A DNA stretch of 64,000 nucleotides from Paraphysomonas bandaiensis (taxonomy: Eukaryota; Chrysophyceae), in the NCBI GenBank assembly GCA_965644295.1, contig CBFFRP010000294.1, positions 31,594 to 95,593 of the forward strand, written 5' to 3'. The notes beneath the pieces were generated by a model. That model saw only the letters and a list, made by a program, of their open reading frames with translations, did not search any database and was not told the origin of the DNA. Both the position numbers and the translations under genes were made by a program. Positions 36,318 through 46,878 of this stretch are shown in pieces (positions within the stretch are counted from its first letter, which is position 1; each line of letters begins with the position of its first letter).

Positions 36318-36899
36318 TCGGCTGATAGTGTGAACAATAGCCGATTGTAAGGTAGAGAGTGTGTAGAGTTAAGTATTCTTCAAACTAATCATGCCCAATG
36401 CTCTCATTCGTATGATTTCTACACACCATTGCCATATATAGTACACTCACACCCACCAGCACCAGTACATATGTACCATATATATGTATGTATATGTATG
36501 TACAGCAGTATATAAGTATATATGTATATGTACATGAAGTCAATACAGTACAAAGAAGTGAGCCAATCAAAACAACTCGTTCCATGAGCCAATGGTGATA
36601 ACAATGAATAAACGGGTTACCATCCCATTTATACGGTCGTTTATATACCCATTCACGGACCTCAACTACCTCTATACACTATTGTATATTATGGTAGCGT
36701 CTTCTTTAATAGTGTAGAGTTTTGAATGAAGTGAAAGTAAGTTCTATATATGCTACTATAGTATGCATAGTAAGTGAATATTGAGAGTAATAGAAGTGTA
36801 TACTCATAGGCATACATGTATATATATGCAGGATCTTATATACTACACTGAACATATGACTCTTCACAATACATAGTATGATATAGATACAATAACAGA
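36318..36899. promoter_or_regulatory. Divergent intergenic region
   Basis: It separates the helicase and carboxypeptidase genes. It has TATATATGTATGTATATGTA followed by a GTACAGCAGTATATAAG word at 36499-36515. Minus-strand frames are microsatellite products. Confidence 0.55.
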
Positions 36900-39800
36900 A
36901 TGAATTCATCTATTGAACCTCTTACAGGGGTAAGAAGTCGTAGTAAATGTCTTGAACATATTGAAATATCTTCTATTGATAATTATCGTTCAATGGAACG
37001 TGATAAATTCATTTATTGTACTGAACAAATTGGATCATATCCTATACGTCCTATAGCTGATCATTGTACACGTAAATGTGTATATATGTATGAAGATAAA
37101 TATACATTCTCTCGTATACTTCAACAAAATATGCTTGTATTTAATTCACATTTTGAATGTGGTAATTTACATTCTGCACATTTAATTACAGCTAAAAATG
37201 AGATGCATTGTCGTGCAAATCATTCTTTCTATGATTTATATATGCATGAGGATTTGAATAGTTCAGCTGGTACAGCACAATGGTTTTATTTCTCTGTATC
37301 ATGTATGAAAGCTAATCAAGCGGTGAGATTGTGTTATTGAGTTTTCTATATGCCTTACAGTCACTCTGTAGGTTACATTCTCTATCAGAAATTTCTCCAA
37401 GCCAGATTCCCTCTTCTCGGAGGGTATGCGACCACTGATGCTCTCTACAGAGGTGTGAGCTTTGTCGTGGTAGTGGTGATGATAATAGTATTATATAGAT
37501 GAGTGAACGTGGGTGGGTGCGATGTGGTACCAACATCAGCTACCTGCCTGAGACGGAGTCCACGGAGGCCAACAATAGACAGACTAACTGTCGTCCCAGT
37601 TCCTTTGTGTTGAGTTTCACTCACGTATTTGAGCACTCTGACGATACCTGCTACTTCGCCTATGCCCATCCCTATACGTACACAGACCTTCAGAATCACT
37701 TGGCGGAGAAAGAAGGTTCTTTGGCTGCAGCGGGTGCGGACTATTTGTATCGGGGTGAACTTTGCAAGACCCTAGCTGGCAACGTTTGTGATCTACTTAC
37801 CATTTGTCCTGGTGCAAGGGATGGCGTTCCTGTCGACAGCAGTAAGCCACAGATTCTTCTAACAGCGCGGGTACATCCAGGCGAGACTTCTTCTTCCTGG
37901 ATAATGCAGGGTGTATTGGACTTCTTGCTTTCAGAGGACCCCGAGGCTGCTGATCTGCGGGACATGTGTGTCTTCAAGGTGGTGCCAATGCTAAATCCAG
38001 ACGGGGTTATCAACGGCAATAACCGAACTTCACTCTCAGGTGTGCTCTCTTTTTTGCTATGTGTATGAAGTAGAAATAATTGTAGTGACACAGGGCATGA
38101 CCTGAATAGAGTGTGGGATGCACCGTCAATTGAAAAGCATCCAACTATATTTCATTGCAAAGAGCTGGCAAGGGTAGCGCAATCCTCAGGTGGAGGATTA
38201 AGACTGTATCTTGATTTGCATGGACACTCAAGACAGCGTGGAGTTTTTGTATATGGGTGCCTTCCTGATATGAGTGTTGGGGTAGATCCTGTGCCTGGGT
38301 CAAGGGGACTGGTTCGATCTGTCTCGGCTGGCAGAGCACCAGCTGGTACATCTTCTGCTACGGAAAGAGAACTGTTCGCGTTTGGACGTAAGTTTTCTGC
38401 CGATGAGTCTAGTACGAGGCGAGTCAGACGGTCTTCTTCGGGTATCAGACAGCAGTCTACCAATTCGTCTATTGGCATAGCACAGTCAGGCCGCCCTCCT
38501 CGTGCTAGACGTAGCACAAGAGCTCGCAACGAGAACAATAAAGATGATTCGAGAGACTCTCAGCGCCGACTTCCACTACCCCCAACTCCTCCACCGCCTT
38601 CTCAACAACCCATCCCACCTCTCCCGCCACAGTCTCAGCTTATCCAACTCAATGCCCCGGCAGCACGATCCGGTAAAGGGGAGCGAGCCGCTCGGGAAGG
38701 GAGAGTCCGAAGGTTGCCCGATATCATGAGTATGCATGTTCCAGGGTTTTCGAAGCGGGCTTGCAGGTGGGAATGGCCGATTGAGAGGCTAATTTAGTGG
38801 TGTACATTTTACTCAAGTTCTATTGATGCAGTTCATGAATTTTCTGTGTTCATAATATTCTTATTGCTACAGCTACAAGTTGCCGCTGGCGAAGATGTCA
38901 ACATCCCGCGCGGTAGTTGCCTTGGAGTTAGGTACGTTGCAGTGTATTTTGAGGGATGATTGTCATATGGAGTTAGGGGTGGAGTGTGCATACACTGTTG
39001 AAGCCTCCATGGGTGGGTCAAGTGAGCATCTCTTTCATCCTAGCGATTTAATAGAGGTTGGGCAAGGCTTGTGCAAGAGGTGATTTTCTTTACGTGCCTT
39101 GAACTATTTAATATATATCCAGCATTCGCCAATGGCTTCACGAAACTGCAACTAGTAGCAGTGCTGATACTAGCACCTGTGCAGATAGCAACAGTTGTGT
39201 TGATACTGACGGTGACTATGATGTTGATTCGACGGTCCCACTTGCTGAAGTCGAATCCCAGATGAACGAAGTGGTATGTGCTTGCCTCTATTGCAGTCAT
39301 TTGCACACTGATGTGTACGCTCTCTGCTACTCACATATATGTAGTTGACAGTCGACGCTGATAACTATGAACCTCAAGTGGATGCTACGGTGCTACCCCC
39401 AGCAGTTCGTGTCATTGTGAGTGCGGGAAAGTCAAAAAGTGCTGTGCCTGATAGCGTCAAACTTTCAAAGTCCCCGGTGAAGAAAAGTGAGTTTCCTACC
39501 TTTGTGGTGGCTGTGAGTTGACCTATAATTTATAATTTAGGTTCACACAAGTGTCGAACGAAACAAGGTATGTGCTATAGGGTATAGATTGCTTTCTAAA
39601 TTCTTGTAGCTACTGTTGTTGGAGTGGATACTGAAGGAAAGAGCACTAAGAAGGTGATTGCTCTATTTTATGTTGTTCTGGGAATATATCCTAAATGGAG
39701 TACCTTTTTTCCTGTAGAGTCCGAAGGGAGGGGGAAGTCGTATACGGGAGAGGACGATGGGGCGTCAAAAAAAGAACATGCAGCAGCCACCTGTAGCTCT

Positions 39801-40195
39801 AAAGATTGTAGCGATAGGAACAAAGTGAGTTTCACTGGCCTTTATGGTGAATGATCACAGGTGATTTCTTCAGGGAATCTCCGCGAGACAGGTCGAGGAA
39901 AGTGAAGCCAACTGTGAATTCGAAAGACGACGCAGGCACGAATTGTATGTATAATAGTCGAAGATTGCCAATTCATGATTTCTGTGCAGCACATTCACTT
40001 TCGCGGAGTGATTCTGTGCGGCGAGGCCAGGGACCTGTGGGCTCTAGTGTAAATCAGAGGTCAGGGAGTAATGGAGGGTCATCGTCCCGAATTCTTTCGG
40101 CGAATAGTTTAGAGCTGTCCGCCTGTTCCCTCCCTGTAGTGGGATCTACTCGTGCGAATACTTCTTTCCATGCCCCCCACATTCATCAGTCATAG
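36900..40195 (+). CDS. Cytosolic metallocarboxypeptidase (M14, CCP/AGBL family), probable tubulin deglutamylase
   Basis: Exons include 36900-37322, 37372-37452, 37499-38039, 38094-38766, 38873-38931, 38977-39079 and 39123-39273, with several short 3' exons to 40195. The CCP N-domain ends with VTFSIRNFSKPDSLFSEGMR. Zinc ligands sit in LLTARVHPGETSSSW (HxxE) and LYLDLHGHSRQ. The substrate region is VVPMLNPDGVINGNNRTSLS then GHDLNRVW. The catalytic Glu is in CAYTVEASMGG. Between DLHGHS and the catalytic Glu lies an unusual basic, proline-rich insert of about 165 residues (38270-38740). The family trims glutamate from tubulin tails. CCP5 is the nearest guess. The last three or four exons are frame-ambiguous, so the tail is uncertain. 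Confidence 0.85.
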
Positions 40196-41573
40196 CATGA
40201 TGTGAGAATATTTGTCATGAGTCATGTTAATTAGATACGTTTCAGGAAAATAGAAACAACCTATAGAGTACGTTATGTATGTTGTAAGTAATGTCTATAA
40301 GTAATAAACAGTTATATTACAGTATCGAGACTTTTTGTAGTAAGCGTATGAAGAATACAGTTCTTTGTAGTGTATAGAATATAGAGTATAGTACATTAAG
40401 CGTAAAATAAATCTTACTTGATGTCAAACTAAAACAATTAGTGGATTCGTGAACGTCGGTTGTAGAAGTAAGAATGAACAACCCTGACTTACTTCCTTCT
40501 ACTTTTAAACTGATATGATAAACAAAGCATTTACTTATTACTTGAGTAAGATTAGTTCTGCCAAATTCTCACACATTGGTAAATAATTCTGTATGAAGAC
40601 TCTAGCCTTGTAATTTTGCTACTGTGTTGCTTAAGATAATTTGGTTGAAAGTTAGAGCTTGCTAAAGCAACAAAGCCAGGCCCAGTAAACAATAGGGAAA
40701 TATTATTCAACCTCTAGTCAAATTGGTTGAATTACCTAGTCAAAGTAATAAATGATTCAACCTAGTCATTTTTAGTTATAAAACTAGTCATAAATGTACT
40801 CGCATATAACTACGCGTTACAGAACGATGAAGTCACACAGCAGGTAAAAAGTGAAACCAACGCAGCATAGATCAGGTCAAAGCAGAGTTAGAGTATAGAA
40901 AAAAAGATTTTTATAGTAGCATAGACAGGACTCCATCGCTCATGTAGCATAAACAGGAATAATCTCTTCTTTGTTCTCTGAGCAGAATATCCATATATTT
41001 CTTCATGTTCCCTTCGAACCAAACGTCATGAAATCTTGCCGTCTGGGGGGGGTTATCAGTGTCACTTATATTTATATCAATTACAATCCACAGATATGAC
41101 TTGGTCACAAGAAACTGCACAATTCTCGTTCGATTGCGAGGACGAAATGTGATGCATTGCATATGTATAATAGTTGTTGTTGCATTTTCATTAATTAATG
41201 GCTAGAGTATGCTGCCATGCTTGAGTGGAAATTATTTTTTTTGAATAGGTGAATACCTTAAAACACCTAGTCATTGTAAACTGAAAATATGAATTATTAA
41301 ATGACTAGGTTTTTCACTAACCCTACATACCATATACAATTCTCAGACAATACGGACGAGGGGGTACAGAGGTACAAATACTTTGTTGAACTCATTCGAA
41401 TCACCCAACTACAGGGTTGGAACGTTATCGCAAAACATCACGTCTGTATAGAATATATATTATATTATTATTGTCACGACTCTAATAACTTATGCAGATA
41501 CTATATCATATGAGAACTGTAAACATTGTCAATAGCACATCAGCGCAACCGTCAAAGATATACTAACTGAATA
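40196..41573. other. Intergenic stretch with an inverted CCTAGTCA motif and a small orphan frame
   Basis: No recognised gene. An 83-codon minus-strand frame (40911-41162) looks moderately protein-like (RPRNRTRIVQFLVTKSYLWI) but has no known domain. It is bracketed by AACCTAGTCATTT (about 40762) and AAATGACTAGGTTTT (about 41299). Confidence 0.4.
40911..41162 (-). CDS. Small unsupported ORF, possibly part of a mobile element
   Basis: Eighty-three codons without a recognised domain. The composition is mixed (FHDVWFEGNMKKYMDILLRE) rather than repeat-like, which is why it is noted. It lies between inverted CCTAGTCA words that could mark a small transposon. It may equally be a chance frame. Confidence 0.25.
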   Translation of the reverse strand: MQCITFRPRNRTRIVQFLVTKSYLWIVIDINISDTDNPPQTARFHDVWFEGNMKKYMDILLREQRRDYSCLCYMSDGVLSMLL

Positions 41574-43279
41574 CTAAAGCAAAATCAATGTCGGGTTGCT
41601 GAGATAGTACTGAAAAGCTTGAAGAAATTGAGACGCAGTAGGTTCATCAACAACCCTTCTATCCGATGACATTTGGACTGTCATGGTTGTGACTACACGT
41701 GGCTCGCCTCCATGTTCAACAGGTGGGACAACACGTTGAATACCTCCACCAACAGCCAATATACACGCCTGAGGGGGGTTGATCACAGCTGTAAATGAAG
41801 ATATTCCAAACATTCCTTGAAGATAGAGTGTAAACAAATATAGTACAATGTATAGGTATCATACCTAGGTTCGAGATTGTAAATGTACCACCTTGGTACT
41901 CCTTAGGCTGCAGTTTGCCATCGCGGGCACGTTTAGCGAGATCCTTAACTTTGTTATTGATAGCAGAGAGGCCAAGCTTATCCGCTCCTTCGAGAATTGG
42001 TGTTATCAGGCCAGTGGGGGTCGCCACTGCAACAGAGATATCCACAGAAGGGTTCAGCTCAGCAAATCCTGTGGATAGGCAAAGGGTGTAAGGGCGAGAG
42101 TCCGATAGATAATTCCTTACCTTCCGATGCAGACCAACGGCCATTGCACTCTGGAACATCACGTAGAGCCAGTGCAGCCGACTTAATAACCAGGTCGTTA
42201 ACTGAAACTGCGACACCAAAGTCTTTCTTGAGTGTCTGTCGCAAATTCATTAAACGGTCTATTTCACACTCAATTGCAGAATAGGAGTGGGGGACTGTCG
42301 CCTTCGATTCGGCGAGTCTCTTTGCTATCACTTTTCTCATGTTAGAATTGGGCAGGTCGGTGTATGTACCCTGAGGTAATATGGATATAGAAGGTGCACT
42401 GCTGTTGGTGGAAGCAACAGTATCTTTAGTGACTGCAGAATCGGCAACACTGGAAGTGGCAGGGTCCACTGCAGGTTTCGAGACAGGGGTCGATTTTAAC
42501 CTCCCCTCTTGAACGCCTCGAAGGATATCCATCTTGGATATTATGCGTCCCCCTCTCTCCGATCCTCGAAAACCAGTTACATCAAGCCCTCGGGATGCCA
42601 CTATGAACCGGGCTGCAGGAGACAGGCGTGGGGCCTCAACATTGGATGTATCGCTGGCTGTTGAAGCTACAGCAAATTATGGGATGCATAGAACAGGCAT
42701 AGTCTAACATACCTGGCAATTCAGAACTATCAGGCTCTGGTTTATTCGCATTATCGACTGGGGAAGATCCACTGGGAGTCACAGAGTCTTCAGGTAGAGT
42801 TAAAAACTCTTTATATTCTGCTTCATCACCAACCATCAACGCTATGGGAGATCCACACTGAATCTCTTGACCTTTAATGGAAGCACATATGTTAATCATA
42901 TAGCATTAATACTGGAACACTAACCATTGGCCTCAACTAATATCTTTGCTAGTACACCTTCATCTTGTACCTATATAGTCATATGACTTGATCAGTACAT
43001 CTCTATAGGTACATACAGAGTCTATACCTCAAAACCAACAGATGCTTTATCTGTCTCTACCTCACAAAGAACATCTCCTGGTCCAAATGATTCACCAGGT
43101 TTTTTATTCCATGATGATATTGTGCCATGTGTCATAGTCGGGCTTAGTGAGGGCATAGGGATAGTAGTCACCTCTACAGATAGACATCTGTATAAGAGAC
43201 CAATAGGGACACTGTGTGGCACTAGAGCCCTCCTATATGTAGCCTGAATTAACTTTGGAGTGCACCCGTGCCTTAGCAT
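41574..43279 (-). CDS. Mitochondrial dihydrolipoamide acyltransferase-like protein lacking the catalytic His (PDHX / E3-binding type)
   Basis: Six exons (43279-43028, 42970-42925, 42871-42713, 42666-42121, 42068-41865, 41815-41574) give 482 residues. The basic N-terminus ([15 protein letters not shown]) suits a mitochondrial presequence. The lipoyl domain carries Lys78 in [14 protein letters not shown] peripheral-subunit-binding domain reads [20 protein letters not shown]. The acyltransferase core includes [15 protein letters not shown]-type and [14 protein letters not shown] motifs. The active-site motif, normally DHRxxDG, reads SSDRRVVDE: His is Arg and Gly is Glu. Animal PDHX has similarly lost this His. 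A structural E3-binding subunit of the pyruvate dehydrogenase complex is therefore more likely than an active E2. Confidence 0.87.
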
Positions 43280-43403
43280 GATGGGGTACTATGAATGTCG
43301 ATATGAATGAAGTTGTTAATATATAACCATATATACACACCACAATAACACAATAACCATACCACCAAATACATACATACAAACATACATACATACATAC
43401 ATA
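43280..43403. repeat. Left TACA microsatellite flank and E2 gene upstream
   Basis: A short ATACATAC/ACATACAA run (about 43368-43403) abuts the left end of the transposon. It corresponds to the start of the TACA array interrupted by the insertion, with TA at 43402-43403 as the probable target duplication. Confidence 0.75.
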
Positions 43404-43601
43404 TTGTGAGGGAGAGCGGGTGTGAAAAAAACTTTTTTTTCTCTCTTCTTCAATCTTCTTTGATCGCGATTACAAAACTTGCTCACCTACATTAAACAGT
43501 ACCATAAACCCACAATTACCATGATAAGCACTGCAAATCAAGGTGATTTCTTCTACAATGTGTTGAAGCAACCTTCTCTCACATGTTTGTCATTCGCAGC
43601 A
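43404..43601 (+). repeat. Left 198-bp terminal inverted repeat
   Basis: Its inner end is CATTCGCAGCA. It holds a possible 5' leader intron (AAG|GTGATT at 43543 to CGCAG at 43599) and the ATG at 43583 used by the passenger frame. The outer part has TGTGAAAAAAAC then T8, followed by a CT-rich tract. Confidence 0.92.
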
Positions 43602-45285
43602 TGTCATCAGACAGCCAAAACTCTGAAATAGAAGAAGGTCTGTGGGTGCGAGTAAAAATTGTCGCTTTGACTAAATTTCGAGAGGAAGCACAGGCATTCT
43701 CTGTAAATCGGTCCGAGTTAACTTCTTCGACAGACCAATTAACGATTTGGGTGAGAATTACTGCAATTACTGCTAAAGATGTTTTAATATAACATTTTTT
43801 TTAGATTCCAGGAGGTAATCTTTTTGAAGACGATAGTAATATCTGGCGTGTCAAAGGTCATGCATTCTTGCATGCACTCGTTGAGGGCGTAGCGAGGCAA
43901 GCGTATAATCAAAAGTTATTGCCACCACTATCAGACTTCAACGACCAACTCAGGATAGACTTCAGCAGAGGTATTACTGTTCGAACTGCAACAAGTTCTG
44001 GTATCATTGGTAATTTCCACATGATCCCTCCCGATGGAGAATTGGACATACCGTTACTTCCCACTAGACGCCAGACAGATCACGATAGGAAGTGTTGTCG
44101 GGAAAACGCTTCCCACTATGTGGTGATTGCTGGTGTCCCGTTCCAAAATTGCCCAGACGATGTGATACTACAGAGACAGCTCAGCTTTGTTGATTCTTCC
44201 CTTGCGCTTGTTAAACATAAACAGAATGATCTTCCCCTCTGTAAATACATGCACTCAAAATATTTCAAAGTTGGCCTGAATCATCGTCCAGGAAATGATA
44301 TGAACACGTACTGGTCACCGGCAATGAAAGAAGCCATGACCGAGTGCAGTGAAGAGGGTCAAAGACTCTTCGAGCTTAATCCTCCAAAAAGTATGCAAAG
44401 TGGTATCCGTAAGCAGAGAGGATTTGGTCACGGTGGTCAATCAGGTCTTAAGCTTTCAACCGCCAGTGAACATGATGCGGCGGACACATCGAGTCATTTG
44501 GAAGCACAAAGGAATCGCTTGCATATCGAGCGATGTCGTGCCAAAGCTTGGAGCAAGAAAGATTTGATTTCTGATAGCAAATTGAAAGATCTACTCGAGC
44601 TTCCCGAGGGCAAGAAAGTAAAGAGCTACTCGCAGTTAAGAACATACTTATGTGAATACTTTAGTACCCTAGAAGGTGAAGAACGTGCAGCTGAAGACCC
44701 GTTGGAGTATGACCCGACACTCGATACATGGGTTCTCAAGTTGGATTGGATGGGTCAAGGCTTCCCAAAATATAGTGACCTCAAGGGGGGTAATAAGCCA
44801 ATACCTGCAGCCCGTGAAAATATCATATTCTCGTCGGTTCGAATAGGACCACACCCGCCACCACCACCGCCCCCTGCTCTACCAGCTCCTCCAGGTGTTC
44901 CAGCACAAGGTTGGCCTATCCCAATTGGTGTTCCCCCTGCTGGAAGTAGTGGCCCTTCTTTTGGTGTCCCTTTTCCCCTTCCACCAGACTGTGGACCATC
45001 GCCCTACGGGGTATACCCCCTCCTATTTATCCAACTGGGGGTTTTCCTTTTCAGCAGCAGCTTCCTCCGTATTACCCACAGGGATCTGCTCCTCGGCATT
45101 ATCCGCATCACATGCTGTATGGCTACCCGCCAGAATATTACCACGGCCACAGGGATTTTGATTATGCATCGCGTTATCGCCAACAGCGATTTGCCTGGGG
45201 AGAAGGAATGCGAAAGGATGAGAGGGGTGAGTGGATAGCATATGAGGCCGAGTATGAAATTCCTTATCCTGCCGACCCTTACTAA
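43583..45285 (+). CDS. Transposon passenger gene, unknown function, 534 residues
   Basis: Predicted exons are 43583-43750, 43805-45010 and 45055-45285, all phase 0. The last intron (44 nt, GGG|GTATAC to TTTTCAG|CAG) removes what otherwise looks like a frameshift and keeps one frame to the stop. The start may be ATG 43583 inside the terminal repeat or ATG 43601 at its edge. The N-terminal ~330 residues look globular (SNIWRVKGHAFLHALVEGVA, HYVVIAGVPFQNCPDDVILQ, KYMHSKYFKVGLNHRPGNDM). A charged helical segment (ERCRAKAWSKKDLISDSKLK) follows. The last ~150 residues are Pro/Gly/Tyr/Gln-rich and disordered (HPPPPPPPALPAPPGVP). No zinc finger, nuclease or helicase motif was recognised. It could be an accessory transposition protein or captured cargo. 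Confidence 0.78.
45011..45054 (+). other. 44-nt intron in the passenger gene
   Basis: The donor GTATACC and the pyrimidine-rich acceptor TTTTCCTTTTCAG bracket 44 nt. Splicing joins SPYG to QQLPPYYPQGSAPRHYPHH and restores the reading frame. Confidence 0.75.
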
Positions 45286-45639
45286 ATAGAACAGATTGCA
45301 GTCAATCGTTATCTGCCGGGTCTCATTTATTATTTATTTCGAATCTTGGTAATTTTTGGATGAATTTAACACATACGCTCCGATGCATCGAAATTTAGGT
45401 TTAGACTCACTAACCGATTTTCTTTTTTCTTCTTAGTATGCAACTGTATGAACTGATATTTTAAATTCTCCACAAACTTTTCAAAATTTTGTTTTTTTGA
45501 TTTATTAATATTACTTGAATCTATTGCGTATAATTAATCATATTCTATCACGAAGTAGTAGCAAGCATATCACATTCAATCATCAGTACATCTATATTAG
45601 TAACTAGTGAGTAGAGTATAGAGTATAATCTGCAAATGA
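45286..45639. other. Non-coding centre of the transposon between convergent genes
   Basis: AT-rich 3' flanks of the passenger and transposase genes. No frame, no repeat beyond T-rich runs. Confidence 0.5.
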
Positions 45640-46670
45640 TCAATAGTTACAGGCTTCGCACTGTTCTTTCCAAGTAACGGTAATATCCACTCGATTGAAT
45701 AAATTGCACGCAGTTTCGGCAGTACAGCATGACCACAAAGCTTCATGTAGTTGAGCTGCAAGTGGTTTATATGCGTACATAATTCCCCACTTCTTTCTAA
45801 TGTGCGCTTTGGCAAGATGAAATACGGGTTCAATTGGTGAAAAATCATAAGAATAAGGGGGAGAAACACAACCATCACGCCGAATTCTGCACACATATTA
45901 TAAATATCTATCTTCACGTGCGTCGAAGCATTATCCATGAGCAGCACACTGCGATCCCCAGGAAAAGGGTTCATGTGGGGAAAGATGTCATGTTCTAGGG
46001 CATCTAGAAATGTATTATGATCAACATTTTCTTCGTGTACAGTAACAGCAAAAACTCCTTCGATAGACATTGCAGCAATGGCACAACAACTAACTTGGGG
46101 ATTGAAGTGGCCTATAACATCACCACTCACGAAGGCAGGGTAGCCATGTGGTGAACGCCCATATCGGCGTAGAACTTCTGCCGGCTTGAGATGTGATTCG
46201 TCCACAACAGCATAGCAGCGAGCTGGAATTTCATCCAATGATCGGGCCAAATTATTCTTATAGTAACGCCTCAAGCCCTCATTTCTGTTGTGGGAAATTC
46301 TTTGACAAACTTTTACGGTATAGCCCTCAGTGTTCATGGCATGCTTCATTTGGTGCTCCAAGTACGCCACGCCGTACACATTAAAAACCTTTTCGCATAA
46401 TTCTTCGTTGGAATAAGTTGAATTTTCTGCCAGCAACTCTTTAACAAAATTGATATGCTCGAGTGAAATGACAGTGTGGTGCGAATGGTGTGAAGACTCT
46501 GGTTTAACTGATCCAGTGTCCAGATATTTGTCCAACCACCTTCTAACTGTGCTTTGGGACACATCGTATTTCTCGTATATATGATCTAGTGATGCGGCCA
46601 CAGAATTTGTGATTTCCAGAGAGTGATCAAACACATCCAAAATTAAAAGACGGAAAGCCTCGGAATACAT
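45640..46670 (-). pseudogene. DD34E (Tc1/IS630-type) transposase with a one-base frameshift
   Basis: The ATG is at 46670, ten bases inside the right terminal repeat. An N-terminal helix-turn-helix (KYDVSQSTVRRWLDKYLDTG) precedes the catalytic domain. Asp157 lies in YAVVDESHLK and Asp246 in LLMDNASTHVK. The third acid should be in PYSYDFSPIEPVF, but the frame open from the ATG runs into LILMIFHQLNP instead. The correct phrase is in the neighbouring frame and continues to a stop at 45640. The switch point is a C5 run (45857-45861). One more C, or a -1 slip on CCC, gives exactly 34 residues between Asp246 and Glu281, the DD34E signature. It is either a fresh disabling deletion, a sequence error or frameshifting. 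Confidence 0.85.
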
Positions 46671-46680
46671 GTAAATATGG

Positions 46681-46878
46681 TGCTGCGAATGACAAACATG
46701 TGAGAGAAGGTTGCTTCAACACATTGTAGAAGAAATCACCTTGATTTGCAGTGCTTATCATGGTAATTGTGGGTTTATGGTACTGTTTAATGTAGGTGAG
46801 CAAGTTTTGTAATCGCGATCAAAGAAGATTGAAGAAGAGAGAAAAAAAAGTTTTTTTCACACCCGCTCTCCCTCACAA
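46681..46878 (-). repeat. Right 198-bp terminal inverted repeat
   Basis: An exact inverted copy of 43404-43601 as far as I can read. The equivalent ATG here opens only an 18-codon frame, so the transposase uses the ATG just inside the repeat. Confidence 0.92.

Larger units (their letters stand above)
43404..46878. mobile_element. 3475-bp Tc1/IS630-type (DD34E) transposon with 198-bp inverted repeats and a passenger gene
   Basis: The inverted repeats 43404-43601 and 46681-46878 are identical by my reading, including an A7-C-T8 tract. They begin TTGTGAGGGAGAGCGGGTGT. TA flanks both ends (43402-43403 and 46879-46880), the duplication typical of Tc1/mariner. Inside are two convergent genes: a plus-strand passenger (43583-45285) and a minus-strand transposase (46670-45640). 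Outside both ends lies TACA microsatellite, so the insertion target was that array. Confidence 0.92.

Noticed and set aside
36385-36604. Two minus-strand ORFs rich in Tyr/Ile/Cys
   Set aside because: Products of the TATATGTA microsatellite in the divergent promoter.
44990-45070. Apparent frameshift in the passenger gene at a C5 run, similar to that in the transposase
   Set aside because: A 44-nt intron with good GT-AG sites and a pyrimidine tract removes it and restores one frame.
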